NCBI RefSeq assembly: GCF_958298935.1
Contig: NC_084940.1
Location: forward strand, 8,338,001 to 8,402,000
Source of the DNA: Phragmites australis
Lineage: Eukaryota; Streptophyta; Magnoliopsida; Poales; Poaceae
Length of the DNA: 64,000 nt
Direction: 5' to 3'
This document shows positions 44,680 to 57,200 of the stretch, in pieces (position 1 is the stretch's first letter; every line of letters begins with the position of its first letter). A program made the translations under genes and the position numbers. A model generated the notes under the pieces. It was not told the origin of the DNA. It ran no database searches and worked only from the letters and a program-made list of their open reading frames with translations.

Positions 44680-46981
44680 AACCAAGTTGAAATATATCTT
44701 GTTTATATGTGATGAGTGATTGATAAATATGTGCATTTGGTTTGATGATTTAAAATTGCTTGAGCATGTCTATATGTTGCAAATATAGTCATGTCTGACC
44801 TAAAGTGAAAAGGGAGGAGTTTATGTTTTTGTCCCTGAGTCCAGGGAAATTATACTCACATGATCTAGTGTGTAGGAAATTGTATATACACAGGATAGTC
44901 CGGTGATCAAAGGCAGTGCACGTCAGAGTATTTTTTGTTTGGTGGCAAAATTTGATCATCTGATAGTCCAGTGTCAGAGGCAGTGCACGCTAGAGTATTC
45001 TTTCTTTGGTGGCAAAATTTGAATGTTACACTGGATGGTCTGGTGTTCACAGGATATGAACACCAAACAATTTTCTAGAGAAGTCTGTTTTTAGTGCCAG
45101 AGAGAAGATGCACATCAAACAGTCCGATGATGAGCTATGTGAGCATTGGAGGCTTCACCACACCTGTCGGAGGGTGAACTCCTCATGCGGGGATCCAGAG
45201 GGACCTCCTTTGAGATTCGGCCAGGGGGATGATTCTGAATCTGCTTCGTAGGTGAAATAAATGGGAGTAAATGAGATGCAGGTGGAGGTGGAATGATCGG
45301 ATGCAGGAAGGAGTAAATACTCAGGGGATTTTTAGACAGGTTTGAGCCGCACTGAGCGTAACACCCTACTCCTGTGTGTATGCTATAAATACTTTGAGAG
45401 TGTCTCTCAGAGGATCTGCTGTGTTACAAGAATATTTGTCTAAGTCTAGAGCTTCGTGCTCCTTGTTCTTCGGGACTCGTTGATGTGTTCCGTGCTTCGA
45501 TGTTCGTCAAGGCTCCTAGACTTGCCCCCCATTCTCTGGGGAGCCCGCCCCGCTTATATGGCCCAGAAAGGATGGCGTGAGTTTCAAGACGCTATAAATG
45601 GAAAGCAACCCTCATGGGCTGCTGCGCGAGGTGACGGGGAGGGTTGAAAACGCGCCCCCGTCCGGTTTTGTTCGTCATCATTCCGCTCTTCAACGGGCGC
45701 TGTGGGGAGGGCCCACCGGGCAGCCACCGAGCAGCCCCACGTGTCCGTCTGGTCAGAGCAGGCCTGACATAGCAGGGTGGCAGGCGGTATGCCTCGAGCT
45801 CTGTGACGCTATCCCGAGGTGCGCCGAATGACGCGTGATGGGACCCGCGTATTAAATGTCCCCATGCCTCCCTGCCAGGCTGTGGCAGGGACTGACAGCA
45901 GGCGTGGGAGGAGTGGTTGGAAGTGACAGGCTATGCACCCTCTTTAAATGCAGCATCGGGCCTCTCATCAGTTGACACCTCACCACTGAGCCTCTGTGGG
46001 GACCACCGGCAAAGGACTTCTTAGGCTCTCGGGGAACTGTGAGTGCTCGGGGGCTATTGTTCGTAGCCCCGAGCACTCTCTCCCGGATATGCCCTCTCTT
46101 GGTCCTCGGGGAACCGAGTGCTCGGGGGCCACCGTTCACGGCCCCGAGCACTCTCTCCCGGAACTGACTGTTCGGGTCCTCGGGGAACCGAGTGCTCGGG
46201 GGCCACTGTTCACGGCCCCGAGCACTCTCTCCTGGAACTAACTTTTCTTGGGTCCTCGGGGGACTCGGGTGCTCGGGGGCTACTGTTTGTAGCCCCGAGC
46301 ACTCTCTCCCAGAACTTGACTTTTCTGGTTATCGGGGAATTTGGGTGCTTGGGGACCACTGGGACCTCGGGGAGATACCCCCCCCCCCCCCGAGGGAGAG
46401 TGCCACGTGGCACTCTGCTATTCTGGCCTCGGGACTCAGGGACCCCCGATTCCTGTGTCACCGACAACACCATTTAATAGAGATGCTGCAAAATAAGGTT
46501 TGATGCAGTTGTACTCATCAGATGATCCGGTGATGGATCTTGTACTCACCAGAGGGTTTTTCAAGAGGTTTCAATAGAAGGAATCATTGTACTAACCGGA
46601 TGGTCCGGTGTTCAGAGACTGTGCACACCGGGACATATAATGTTCATGTTTTTCTTTGGACAGTCTTTTTCAACAGGGATTTGATTTGAACTAACTTGTA
46701 ATAAGTTTACATAGTATTTTGGAGATACATGTCTGCTTGTCTCATGATGTGTAGGTGATGGATGCAACTTAACGGCCGATGACGGGATGATCGGGTCCAA
46801 GCGAGGTGCTTGGTGCTAGACGATCGAGGAGGCCGGTGGAGTCAAGGGTGATCCTAGTTGTGCACATGGTGGTCAAACAAAGCTTAAAATAAAGGATGAA
46901 GATGGCGTGTTGACAAAGTCAAGCGAAGGGAATACCAGTGCAAGTGATTAGGCGTTTTGAGGAATCGGGAGCAGGAGCGAC
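44680..46981 (+). repeat. Copia-type LTR, copy B, first part (split by a solo LTR)
   Basis: Blocks in the same order as copy A are ATATGTGATGAGTGATTGAT, GATGAGCTATGTGAGCATT, then after the solo LTR GGTGATGGATGCAACTTAACGG and GTTGACAAAGTCAAGCGAAGG. Similarity to copy A stops at about 46981 and resumes at about 49092. Confidence 0.65.
45165..46466 (-). mobile_element. Solo LTR, 1302 bp, inverted relative to the 42.6-kb copy
   Basis: On the plus strand it reads TGTCGGAGGGTGAACTCC at the left and GTGTCACCGACA at the right. A perfect 5-bp duplication ACACC flanks it (45160-45164 and 46467-46471). The minus-strand sequence is homologous to 42566-43961, with a shorter central region and differing ~72-75-bp tandem repeats (46020-46330). 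It sits inside copia LTR copy B, so it is younger than that LTR. Confidence 0.93.
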
Positions 46982-47950
46982 TTGCAGATAAAATGTGGTG
47001 CTCACAAGCACACAAAGGCCCAAATAGGGACAGAGACACAAGAACATGAAGCTATACAGGCTAAATCCAAAGAATTGGTTGGCACATTTAATTTTACATA
47101 ACCGAATCATATTCAAATTAACCACCACATAAGCATCCATTCGTGCTGAGGCAATACAGGCATTAAGAACTAGCAAACTTCAATCTTAAACTAAGCAAAC
47201 AAGCATTCATGATAATAGACTTTGCAGACGCTCACATATGAAATGAAGACTTAGTTAGATAAAGTGATTAAAAATTGTAACATTGAAGCACATTTCTTTG
47301 TTTTTCTTTTATCCTCAAGTTGCCTCTTATCCAAGCGAAGTATCGCATGACTGAGTATGATAAATACCTCGAGGCTTCAAGACAACCATATTGGATTATA
47401 TTTTAGCACAAGAAACATGATTTCTCAACATTATTCAAATGTGCACAAATTATCAAGTTTTCACATGATCAAATCAAGTATTGCATTTGTGACACAAAGA
47501 ACACATGTTCCCCCAAGGTTCTATCATGAGCTAAACATTTGGCAAAGAGAGAAAACATATTGCAATATTCTTCAATCCACTGTCTTGAACCAAAAAGCCT
47601 AGAACAAGATATTCATTAAACTAGCCTTAACACATGTATTGACTAAGCCAAATCAATTACGAATATGGTAATCAAGAATGTAGCATTTAATAGTCTACAT
47701 GATTCATAAAATTACCAAAATTCATCATTAGGAAAGCTAACTTGCTTGAAATATTTCATGTCAAAGCATCAAGATGAGCCTAAGATTAAAAGTTTGCTCC
47801 GCACAACTACTCAACTTAGTACAAATTCAAGTCCAGCAAAATAATAAAGACATATAAGTCAAAGATTAGCTACTATGATTATCTTACAACGTGATATGCT
47901 ATGCAAATGCAATTAGAGTAAGATAGAGTATGTACAAAGAGAACTTCCTC
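46982..47950 (-). repeat. Sequence inserted into LTR copy B, 3' of the copia pol remnant
   Basis: AT-rich and unlike copy A. On the minus strand it follows the end of the copia RNase H frame, so it is likely the element's 3' region or LTR. No terminal duplication was found. Confidence 0.35.
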
Positions 47951-48843
47951 TCACACAATATCATAGGGATGGCACAACCCAAACTCTCCCCTCAAATAGG
48001 CCAATCTGGTTGCATCAAGAAGCTTGGTAAAAATATTGGCTAGCTGATGTTTGGTATCTATGTAGCTCAACTCAATATCTCCCTTCTCATGGTGATATCT
48101 CAATAAGTAAAATCTCACATCTATATATTTAGTTCTAGAGTGTTGAACTGGGCTATTAGCTAAGCTTATGGCACTGGTGTTGTTACACAAAAGTGGCACA
48201 CTCTTAAAGTCTAACCCATAATCCCTCAAAGTAACAACTATCCATAAAATTTATGAGCAACAACTACATATTCAGCTTTAGCAGTAGACTGTGCAACGCT
48301 AGACTGCTTGCGGGAAGATCAACACACAAGAGAAGTACCGGAGGTACTCATCCTATCAATTCTACAACTAACAAAATCCGCATCAGAAAAAGCTCGAAGA
48401 GAAAGAAGATGTAGAAAACCAAAGGTCATACTCGAGAGTGTGCTTGAGGTACCTGAGTATGCGCTTTACCGCTTGGTGGTGAGACGTCCTTGGTGAAGCT
48501 TGGAAGCAGGCACACAGGCAAACGACGAAGTGGATGCCAGGTCTTATCATCATTAGGTATAGAAGGGAGCCAATCATGCTCATGTACTCTCACTAGTCCA
48601 CCTTCTCTCCATCTTCATCCAGATCAAGCATGATCGAGGTAGCCATCGGTGTCACCAAGGGCTTCACATCGCTCATGTCGAACTTCTTCAGCAAGTCCTT
48701 GATATACTTCGTCTGATGGACTAATATACCTTGCTTGCATTGCTTGATTTGCAGCCCAATAAAGAAGTTGAGATGTCCCATCATCGACATCTCAATTTCC
48801 TACTCATAGTTTCTGCAAACTTGGTCACAAGTACATGAGAAGA
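47951..48843 (-). pseudogene. Copia pol remnant (reverse transcriptase C-terminus and RNase H)
   Basis: Minus-strand blocks, from 48843 down: MSMMGHLNFFIGLQIKQ, GILVHQTKYIKDLLKKFDM, MSMIGSLLYLMMIRPGIHF and ASPRTSHHQAVKRILRYLKH. Then QSSVAQSTAKAEYV and the RNase H end VPLLCNNTSAISLANSPVQH, HQLANIFTKLL. The readable parts lie in different frames with stops between. The 5' part of pol is missing and replaced by LTR-like sequence at 48845. It is not functional. Confidence 0.9.
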
Positions 48844-48844
48844 T

Positions 48845-49091
48845 GTAGGATCTAGGATACCGACTAGAGGGGGTGAATAAACGGTTTTTAAAACTAATTG
48901 CTAAGCGGTCAAAGAAACTTGCAGAAATAAACAAAAGATCACTAGAGAAATATGAAAACAACAAAGAGCTATGTCAAGGTTTGCAATCCTAGGGTGACAT
49001 GCAACAATTTATATTCTAAAAAGATAAATTGTATAAAGTAAATTGCATGAAAGTAAATTGCTCAAAGGATGATCTATCATGTGGTATTGAG
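48845..49091 (+). repeat. Copia LTR-terminus-like fragment
   Basis: It begins TGTAGGATCTAGGATACCGA, then CTAGAGGGGGTGAATA, the typical terminus of this LTR type. It abuts the broken pol remnant. Its partner end is TATTCACCCACTCTAATCGC...CCTACA at 50129. Confidence 0.5.
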
Positions 49092-49757
49092 CCGAAGGTC
49101 AAAATCGCAAGACGTAGTACATGCGTTGACATTGGGATGCTTGCTTGAGGTCAAAGTAAGCAGTTGTGAGTCACGCTTTAAGAAGCATGTGAGACGGTTT
49201 CGTGGTTTGGCCTCAAAACCGTGGAGGGATGAAGTGCACGTAGCATCATCGGGGTGCTAGTGTCGAGGTGAAGCTAAGTCATAAAGGTGTCACGATCGTT
49301 CGATGGACGAACCGAAAAATGGACCAAAATACATTGGTGGTTGGTAGGAGGCCATTATAAGTAAGAAGTATTTTGTGAACAAGGAAGCTTAAGGGCTAAA
49401 CTAGCTCTCTAGGCCTATAAATAAAAGGGTATGACTATAAGAAAGGCTTGAGCCAACCATTTATCTTGAGAGCTAGGGTTTTAGAGGAGAGCAGAGGATA
49501 AGCTTAGCCTTTGTAATAGGTTAGAGCTTTTGTGAGAGAAAAATATTATGTAATCTATCTAAAATAGTGCTAATCTCTTGTAAAAATGAAGTGCAAGTTT
49601 TCTTCCGTGTTTGAGTTCATCTCCTTCTAGTCTTCTTCTATTGGCTTCGTGTTTTGTTGCAACTTTTTCCTTTTGGATGTGATTTTTGTTGTGATTTTTA
49701 GGCTGAAATTTTAGCACCTTACGAAGTCATTCTCTTTGTTGTTAGAGACATAAAATT

Positions 49758-49814
<57 letters not shown>

Positions 49815-50129
49815 AAGTGGCTATTGAATTTTCTTGCCTTTATTCTATTAACTTGAGGGTTTTTCTTCTCTAGGTATCATGTGTTAATTCAAAATTTTCA
49901 ACTTTTGTGCACAAAGACACATGAAATAGTCTTGACTGAAACTTATGGGTCATATACTATCTATAGAGTCACGTTGCATCGGAACTTCCCTTCTTAAATA
50001 GTCCCTATAGTATTTTTTGCTTCCGCTGAGGTTTTAAGGCGCATTAGGTAATTAAATAGGAGAAGGTCATTCGTTTAATTTTTTTTAGACGACTATTCAC
50101 CCACTCTAATCGCCAATCTAAATCCTACA
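49092..50129 (+). repeat. Copia-type LTR, copy B, second part
   Basis: Resumes the copy A order: GAAGGTCAAAATCGCAAGACG, GGTGAAGCTAAGTC, AACCATTTATCTTGAGAGC, GTGTTAATTC and the end TATTCACCCACTCTAATCGC. A long (AT)n(GT)n tract lies within it. Confidence 0.65.
49761..49814 (+). repeat. (AT)16(GT)11 microsatellite
   Basis: Sixteen AT units (49761-49792) run directly into eleven GT units (49793-49814). Confidence 0.97.
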
Positions 50130-51299
50130 TCCTAGTTTCATCATCAGCTTTTGTGTAAATTAGCTGATGCACGAAATAAACATGGTAATAGAACTAAATA
50201 TCTTGAGTTTGAGACTTGATTCATGTGATTTTTATATTAAAAAAAACTAATTTATGACCTTAGCGCCAAGCCGCAATAACTGAAAAATCCCTATTAGGGT
50301 TCTAAATATCTAGCTATAGTGTTTTTGAGACTCTAACGCAAAGACGCAAAAACCGCGATTTAAAACCTTGATTGTAAGAAAGCATTTTTTAGACTCCGCC
50401 GCAAAGACGTAGAAACCATGATTAAAAACCTTGATTGTAGGACGAGTCAGTTTAATTGGCAACTCTGATCATCCTCACTAGAGGATCTAGAGATGATTTG
50501 ATGATAGTAAATGGATTAAAAGAGATTTGTATCAGATGGGTCCAAATCTTCCCACCCCTCGCGGTGTCGTTGATTTGATCTACGACATGTTCCAGTACCC
50601 AACTCTCTTGTTGGCTCCTTTTGTCACACCACGTCCTCTTAAATGAAATTTTATAAGATTCTTGCGTGAAAGGTTTTCATGAGATTTTAATTCACGTTCT
50701 CCCTTCTCTAATTCAACGATTAGCATGTGTGAAAGAAACAGAGAAAAAAAATACGTATCATCCGAAAAAACAAATCTTTAAAAAATAATTCTTATAAAAT
50801 TTTCTTCCCGTTCATTTGGCTCATGTGCATGCTCTAGAAAAGCCACAACCGCATGGGCTTCCACACGCGAACCAAGACGTGGCCAAAATCGGCCACGCTG
50901 CCTTGGATCATCTTCAACTTTGAGTGCATCGAGCTCCCTGCCGGCTCGACACTGGCCCTTCCTCTACTGGTGCGCCTCTGTTTTTGTGTTTTTATGTAAT
51001 GTAGGCCTAGTTCTCCCCCTGTTCTGCTTCAAGGGTGTGCCGCTCCTACACAAATGTAATCCGGCTCGATTTTGCATGAATGAAATGCTTGGGAGATCTA
51101 CGCCCTCGTTGATTCGTCGAAAAGAGAGAGAGAAGAACCTTTAAAGGGTAGAGTTGTTAATTTCACCTCTTTTCAGGGTTGCGTTTGTCCGGTTTGTCGA
51201 ATACTCCGTTTTCTTTTTCTGCACTTCCGTGCCTAGAAGCTTGAGCTAGAGTTCGGAGCACGGGGTGTACATAATGTGCTTCCAATACATTAGGGTAAC
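50130..51299. other. Intergenic sequence, minor duplication only
   Basis: Two similar ~51-bp copies (AGACTC-CGCAAAGACG-AAACC, then AACCTTGATTGTA) lie at about 50328 and 50392. No gene is seen. Confidence 0.45.
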
Positions 51300-52439
51300 T
51301 GTAGCAATGACGATTAAAATACGGTGAATAGATATTTATTAATTTTTTTAATTGAATGGTATTCTTCTTCGGTTCACCTAACACACCTCAAAAGCTTAAA
51401 CGGAAGCAAAATCTAAATAAAAAATAAGTTGCAATTAAGAACACAAAGTAAATCCTGACTCTTATGCTTGTATGTGAATCCTATGTTTCGGTGAAACTCA
51501 ATCCACGAGTCATTGCTATAAAAAGATTGCAATTTCAAGAAGGAATCCTTTGAGACAAGGGCAAGATCATTGATGTGTGAATTTTATGTCTCTAGCAACA
51601 AGAAAAATAACTTCTTATGGATAAAAAATTTCAGCCAAAAAATCAAAATGAAAATCTCATCAAAAAAGAAAAACTCACAACAAAGCAACTGAACAAATTA
51701 AGAAAAACTAGAAGTAGATGTGCATAGGTAAGAGAAACAAATAAACTTCATTTTTTCAAAAGGTCAGCCATATTTTAGACAGATTATAAAGTATTTTTTT
51801 CTAAAAAAGTTCTCATCTATTACAAAAGCTAAATCCTCCTCTCTCACTCTCCAAAAACCTCAACCACACATCTCTCTAATGGCTGGCTCACCTCTCCCAA
51901 CAGCTCTACCACTCTATATACCAAATTTCCTTATTCCTAAAATACCTCTTTTTTATAATACACTCCTACATACTATCGAGGGTATTTTAATCTATTTTTG
52001 CTCTGTCCATCGAATGATCGTGACTTCTTCACAATTTAGCCTCGTTTCGATACTAGCTTCACGATGGTACCACGTGTACTCTATCCACCCACGATTTTGA
52101 GGCTAAACCACGAAATCACCGTGCATACTTCTCAAAGCGTGACTCACTGCCGCTTGCTCTAGCCCCAAAAAAGCATCCCGACGTCGATAAATATACTCCA
52201 TCTTGTAATCTTAACCGTCAGCAGGTCTTTCCCGCTCTCGATTCCTCGAGCCGTCTTGTCACTTGCACCGGCATCCCCTTCAATTGACTTTGTCAACACG
52301 TCGTCTCCATCTATCTTCTTATACTTTGTTTGATCTCCACGTGTACAGCTTGGATCACCCTTGACTCCACTCACAATCTTCCCGCCGTCAGCTGCCAAGT
52401 TGCATTCATCACCTACACATCATGAGATAAGCAAAGATG

Positions 52440-52741
52440 CATCTGCAACAACATATACCTCAACTTGCGGTTAGTCCAAATTGAGATCCTTAGTTCAAAA
52501 CACATCTCAGAAAAATCATGAACGTCGGATAATCTAGCGCACACTTCTCCTGAGCGCCGAACTATCCAGCGTGTGCAACTCAGCAAACATGCATCTCCAA
52601 CAACATATACCTCAACTTGCAGTTAGTCCAAATTGAGATCCTCAGTTCAAAACACATCTAAAAAAATCGTGAACGTCGGATAATCTAGCGCACACTTCTC
52701 CTGAGCGCCGAACTATCCAACGTGTGCAACTCAGCATACCC
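52440..52741 (-). repeat. 152-bp tandem duplication in LTR copy C
   Basis: CATCTGCAACAACATATACC at 52440 recurs as CATCTCCAACAACATATACC at 52592, with near-identity through the ~150 bp that follow. This is a recent duplication. Confidence 0.92.
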
Positions 52742-53132
52742 ACCCTTCCATAATCCTCTGTGCAAGAAATAGTCTGATAATCCTCCGGTGTACACATCAG
52801 ACCTTTCGGCGTGTATGACGCCCTTCAGCTAACTCTCTAAAAAAAATGCCCCGACGAAGCATCCGGTGAATGCATTACTTAGCGTCGGACCATCCAGCTT
52901 GTACAAATCCATCAGAGCAAGTTTGCAACCTCTCTGCAAGAAATGTGCCGGCGTTCACTTCACCCTATTGCCGGACCATCCGACGTGCACTTCATTTTTT
53001 GCTTCTATTTTGAAATGCTTTGGTATGTACTCCGTCTGAACACCGAACCATCCGACATGTTTAACTTCCAAAGCAGCGGATCTTTTGGCGTATTCAATTT
53101 TTCTGGACTCAGAGATAAACACAATTACTCTA

Positions 53133-53516
53133 TTTCTTTTACAACTTCGATTAGTCATGAACATCATTGCAGTACATATACATGCTTATGTAATATAAAA
53201 TTATCAAATCAAATCAACACATTTATAATCACTTATCACAAATAAATCAAGACATATTTCAACTTAGTTTCTTAGTAACTTCTACTCGAGTTCATTTGCT
53301 CACTCGAACATAATCAAGGTTTGATTTCTTTTGCAACTATGGTTGGTCATGATCGTTATTGCAGTATATATATGCTTATGTAATCTCAAAATTATTAATT
53401 AAATCAGTATACTTATCAATCACTCATCATAAATAAACTAAAATATATTTCAACTTAATTTCTCACTAACTTCTACTTGAGTTTATTTTCTCACCCTAAC
53501 ATTATCAAGGTTCGTG
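53133..53516 (-). repeat. 192-bp tandem duplication in LTR copy C
   Basis: TTTCTTTTACAACTTCG at 53133 recurs as TTTCTTTTGCAACTATGG at 53325. Both copies end in ATTATCAAGG/ATAATCAAGG. The copies are more diverged than the 152-bp pair, so this duplication is older. Confidence 0.85.
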
Positions 53517-54129
53517 GTGTTCATCTGAAAGGTTCGTGGTGTTGCCAACCAAAGTTTAGCCCAGCAGGCATATATGACAAATTTGTTATCGTGGTTAACG
53601 ACCATAGTGTTCAGGTCTCACAACACGTTAACTAGGCTGTTATTATGGATTTTCGGGATTTCACTATGATAAATAAACAATTTGATTCTTCAGGGGAAAA
53701 TAAAGGTTCTAAGTTATAACAAACTCTACGTTCTAAAATTTTGCTCGAAACCTTTGTGCAGTGTAACCGCCGATCTCTTTGCTAACAAACACGACGTTCC
53801 AAAAGTTGGCTAACCTGTGAGCACATGCACAAAGTTGCGTGCCGTATAATAACCACCGGCTTTTTTCGGTACTGCCACGTCTCCTCACATTTCTTTTTAA
53901 AAACTTCTTCCCTCTCCTGTCTTTTCTTTTTTGAAAAGTTAAAAAAAACTTTTTTGTTAAAACTTTTCAGAGATCAAACTTTTGTGAAAAATTTTAACTC
54001 AAAACTTTTGGAAAAAAAGATTACGAGATTTCTTTTTAAAAAGTTTGTATCAGATATGAGCCCTGTGAGCTGTTCACTCGGTTGCACGTGCAACTGCAAA
54101 ATAGGAATTACACCTCCCCTTCCCTTCGC
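53517..54129. other. Upstream region of the first WAT1-like gene
   Basis: A short TTCGTGGTGTT duplication occurs near 53512 and 53532, followed by T- and A-rich tracts. No gene is seen. Confidence 0.4.
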
Positions 54130-54136
54130 TATATAT
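54130..54136 (+). promoter_or_regulatory. TATA box of the first WAT1-like gene
   Basis: TATATAT lies 131 bp upstream of the ATG at 54267, followed by a (GCCT)n tract in the predicted leader. Confidence 0.55.
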
Positions 54137-54266
54137 GAGTTGCCTGCCTGCCTGCCTAGCTCTTGCACAGCGCGTGGGCGAGATCTTCGTCGTGAGTGGT
54201 GATGAGATACTGAGCCAACTCAGCCAGCAACGGCCGGCCGGCCGGCGTTGCAGGCTTGCGGTTCCC

Positions 54267-57200
54267 ATGGAGGGGTACAAGCCGTGCGCGGCCATGGTGG
54301 TGACGCAGTGCATCTACGCGGCCCTGGCGCTCTGGGCCAAGGCGGCGTTCACCGGCGGCATGAGCCCCACGGTCTTCGTCGTCTACAGGCAGGCCGTTGC
54401 CACCGTCGTCCTCCTCCCCATCGTCATCGTGGCCAATAGGTATTTTGCTCGTACCTTCATTCTCCTGCCGTTTGATAACTTCCTTTTTTTTTTCTTTAAA
54501 CATGTTGACAACTTGTGTACGTACTGGTCGTGATCTGCAGAAGGAAGATGAAGGAGATGATGAGCCCTGGAGTGGTAGGCTTCTCGTTGGTCTTTGTGGC
54601 CTCTCTTATTGGGTACGCAAGCCATATCAATTAATTATAAATCTACAATTCAGAAAAGTTCTACGTTCTTTCTGCATATGCTTATAAATACGCGAGCTCT
54701 TACATCAACTTCGATCTTTGCTGTGTGTCGACGACAGGGCAACCGTGAATCAGTTCCTGTACTACCAAGGGGTGCATCTGGGGTCGTCATCGATGGCATC
54801 GGCCATGACGAACTTGATACCCGCCATCACCTTCGTCATGGCGGCTTCAGTAGGGTGAGTACGGACCCATTTTTTGCGATTACAAGGCGCCAAGGTGGTG
54901 AACGAGCACACATACCATCACATATACACACAATGCTCACAAACATGTGAATACGCCTCTATCATGAGTCTATAGATAATACCACTAAAAATACTCAGAA
55001 TTTAATCTGATGTTCTGATGGATGAAGTCGTACCTCACGCCTTTACTATCATACCAAAAGGTGAGTGCGTCCCTGAAAGATGATTCGTGTCTGTTTACTA
55101 ATAAGCTGTCATTGTTCTCTTTTACACACCTTGTGAATTGGCATAATCATCATTAGTTTCACTCCATGCATGTATGGCTGCACCAGTTCAGCAGGCACCT
55201 GCTATGAGAAATGCAAGACCATAATTTAGTGTACACACATTTATTATCTGAGTTGATAGAGTATTTTAGACTAATGAATAAATACATAACTAATTGGAAC
55301 ATTTACACACCATAAAAAACCTAGAAAGTGTGACTTGTACCGATATGTACATTTACATATTTGCACTTTTTAGCAGTTTCTTTAGTTTACTTCAAGATTG
55401 GTGTACCGAAATATACAAACGGTACATATAGTAGGTATATGCACACCAGGTTGTGGAAATTCCGATCCCCTTCCCACCTGCTATTTGGGTGCTACCCCAT
55501 CCAATAATTACGCTTGGTCCACGAGCATGATCGCCTTACTGTCCACAGAACAAAATGACACGGGAGACCCACATGATCATGCCTACCGAGGTAGCAAATC
55601 ACTTCCATTTTTTTGAAAGGTTTCAAGGTCGGTGGGTCAAATCCCGGAAAATCAACAATAAACCCACAGATGATGAAGTTAGGCTATCTTCAACAGATAC
55701 TCTAAAAATTCATCCCCTATAATACTATTACAGCATCATCTAACACTATTATAGCATCCTCTATTTTTTCATTTCCAGCAGCTACTCTATTTCCTACCTT
55801 CCATTACTCTCCTTCTTTCTTCAGACCTACACGCATACTCAGTGCACAGTGATACGGGCTCCCTTTTCGGTCCGCATATTTGCCAAACTCCAGCTACAGC
55901 CCGTATCCCTGTAACTTTGAAAAAGTAATTTTGCCAATTCCATTGGAGCTGGTTCACGACAGCTGCTATCAGCAAATCCGGCAGGCACAGGGATATAGCC
56001 TCCGATACCGATTCCCATGAAGATGGCCTTAGTGGTACTTGAATCGTGGCATCTAGTCGTAAGAAATAGGTGGCATCAATACTTATATATTAAAGCTCCA
56101 AGAATTGAAGCGATTCTAGGGGTTCAAGTTAATATAGCTACTGTTTTACAGTACTGTAGCTACTGTTTATGTAGGTCCTGCGTATGTACATATGTATATG
56201 TATAGAAATAGATACGTATATGTATATATACATGTATATATGTATATACATATCTATATATTTACATGTATAATATATTTTTTTGAAAATTCCAAAAAAA
56301 TAGCGAAAAATATAATAGTTATATTGATAAATCGGTTGAATAGTCTAAAATGCACAGAAAATATCTAAAAAATCAAAAAAAAAATGAAACAAATTTTGTT
56401 AGGTTTGTATTACTGTCATCTACCTATTAAAATTATGGTCATGTATAAAAATAATATTATTTTCTCCATAATTAAATGAATGTCTTAAATATTAATAAAT
56501 TCATAAATAAATATTGAGATGCCCAAAATTGGTGAATATAATTTTTTTAGACTTCTTTTGTCATATTCTTTTAAAAAAATAGACACCGCGTAGGCGCGCC
56601 AATCCACCTAATACCATTGGATTAGCCACCGGTTAAGACCAGGGTGGCCCATAGCCAAATCCTTAAAAAGCTTTGGGATCTTCCAGTTGTGAACAGATCG
56701 GCCAGATATGTATATATGCAGAGTAAGAGTCCAAAAACAGACGTGTCATGCACGGCCTAGTACTCCAGTACATCACGAGATGGCTTGGCGCCTAGTCACA
56801 TGCCACTATATGTTTTCATCTTTAGCAAGCTCCAGGTCATGCTGCGCCTGACAGTGTGACTCTTTGTCAGCATGCAGAAGCAGCATTTCTCAGTCCATGC
56901 AGAACACTGGCTAGTTCCAGTACCTACTAGCTTGCTTAGTTTCTAGATAAGACAAATCAAGGATTAGTTGGCTGATTTGTCTCGATCCATGCATGTTAAA
57001 ATGTGATGTTCCCAGAATATTCCAATCATGCATTGGATTGTCTTCAGTAAAATTTGCCACTGGTTTCATGACTTGGCGAGAGTAGTTCTGTAACAAAATA
57101 CAGGCGGAAATAATTAAAAAAATGCACTTTTATCGATTTGTCTGAAATTTGTTTCCAAAGTCAAATTCTTCTGAAAAATGTGAAGTCACTGCTACTGTTG

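Larger units (their letters stand above)
51300..53516 (-). repeat. Copia-type LTR, copy C (inverted)
   Basis: The minus-strand equivalents of the copy A/B blocks appear in reverse order: CGGTGAATAGATATT at the left, CTCGATTCCTCGAG, GACTTTGTCAACACG, GTTGCATTCATCACCTACAC and CAATCACTCATCATAAATAAA at the right. It is longer than the others because of two internal tandem duplications. Confidence 0.65.
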
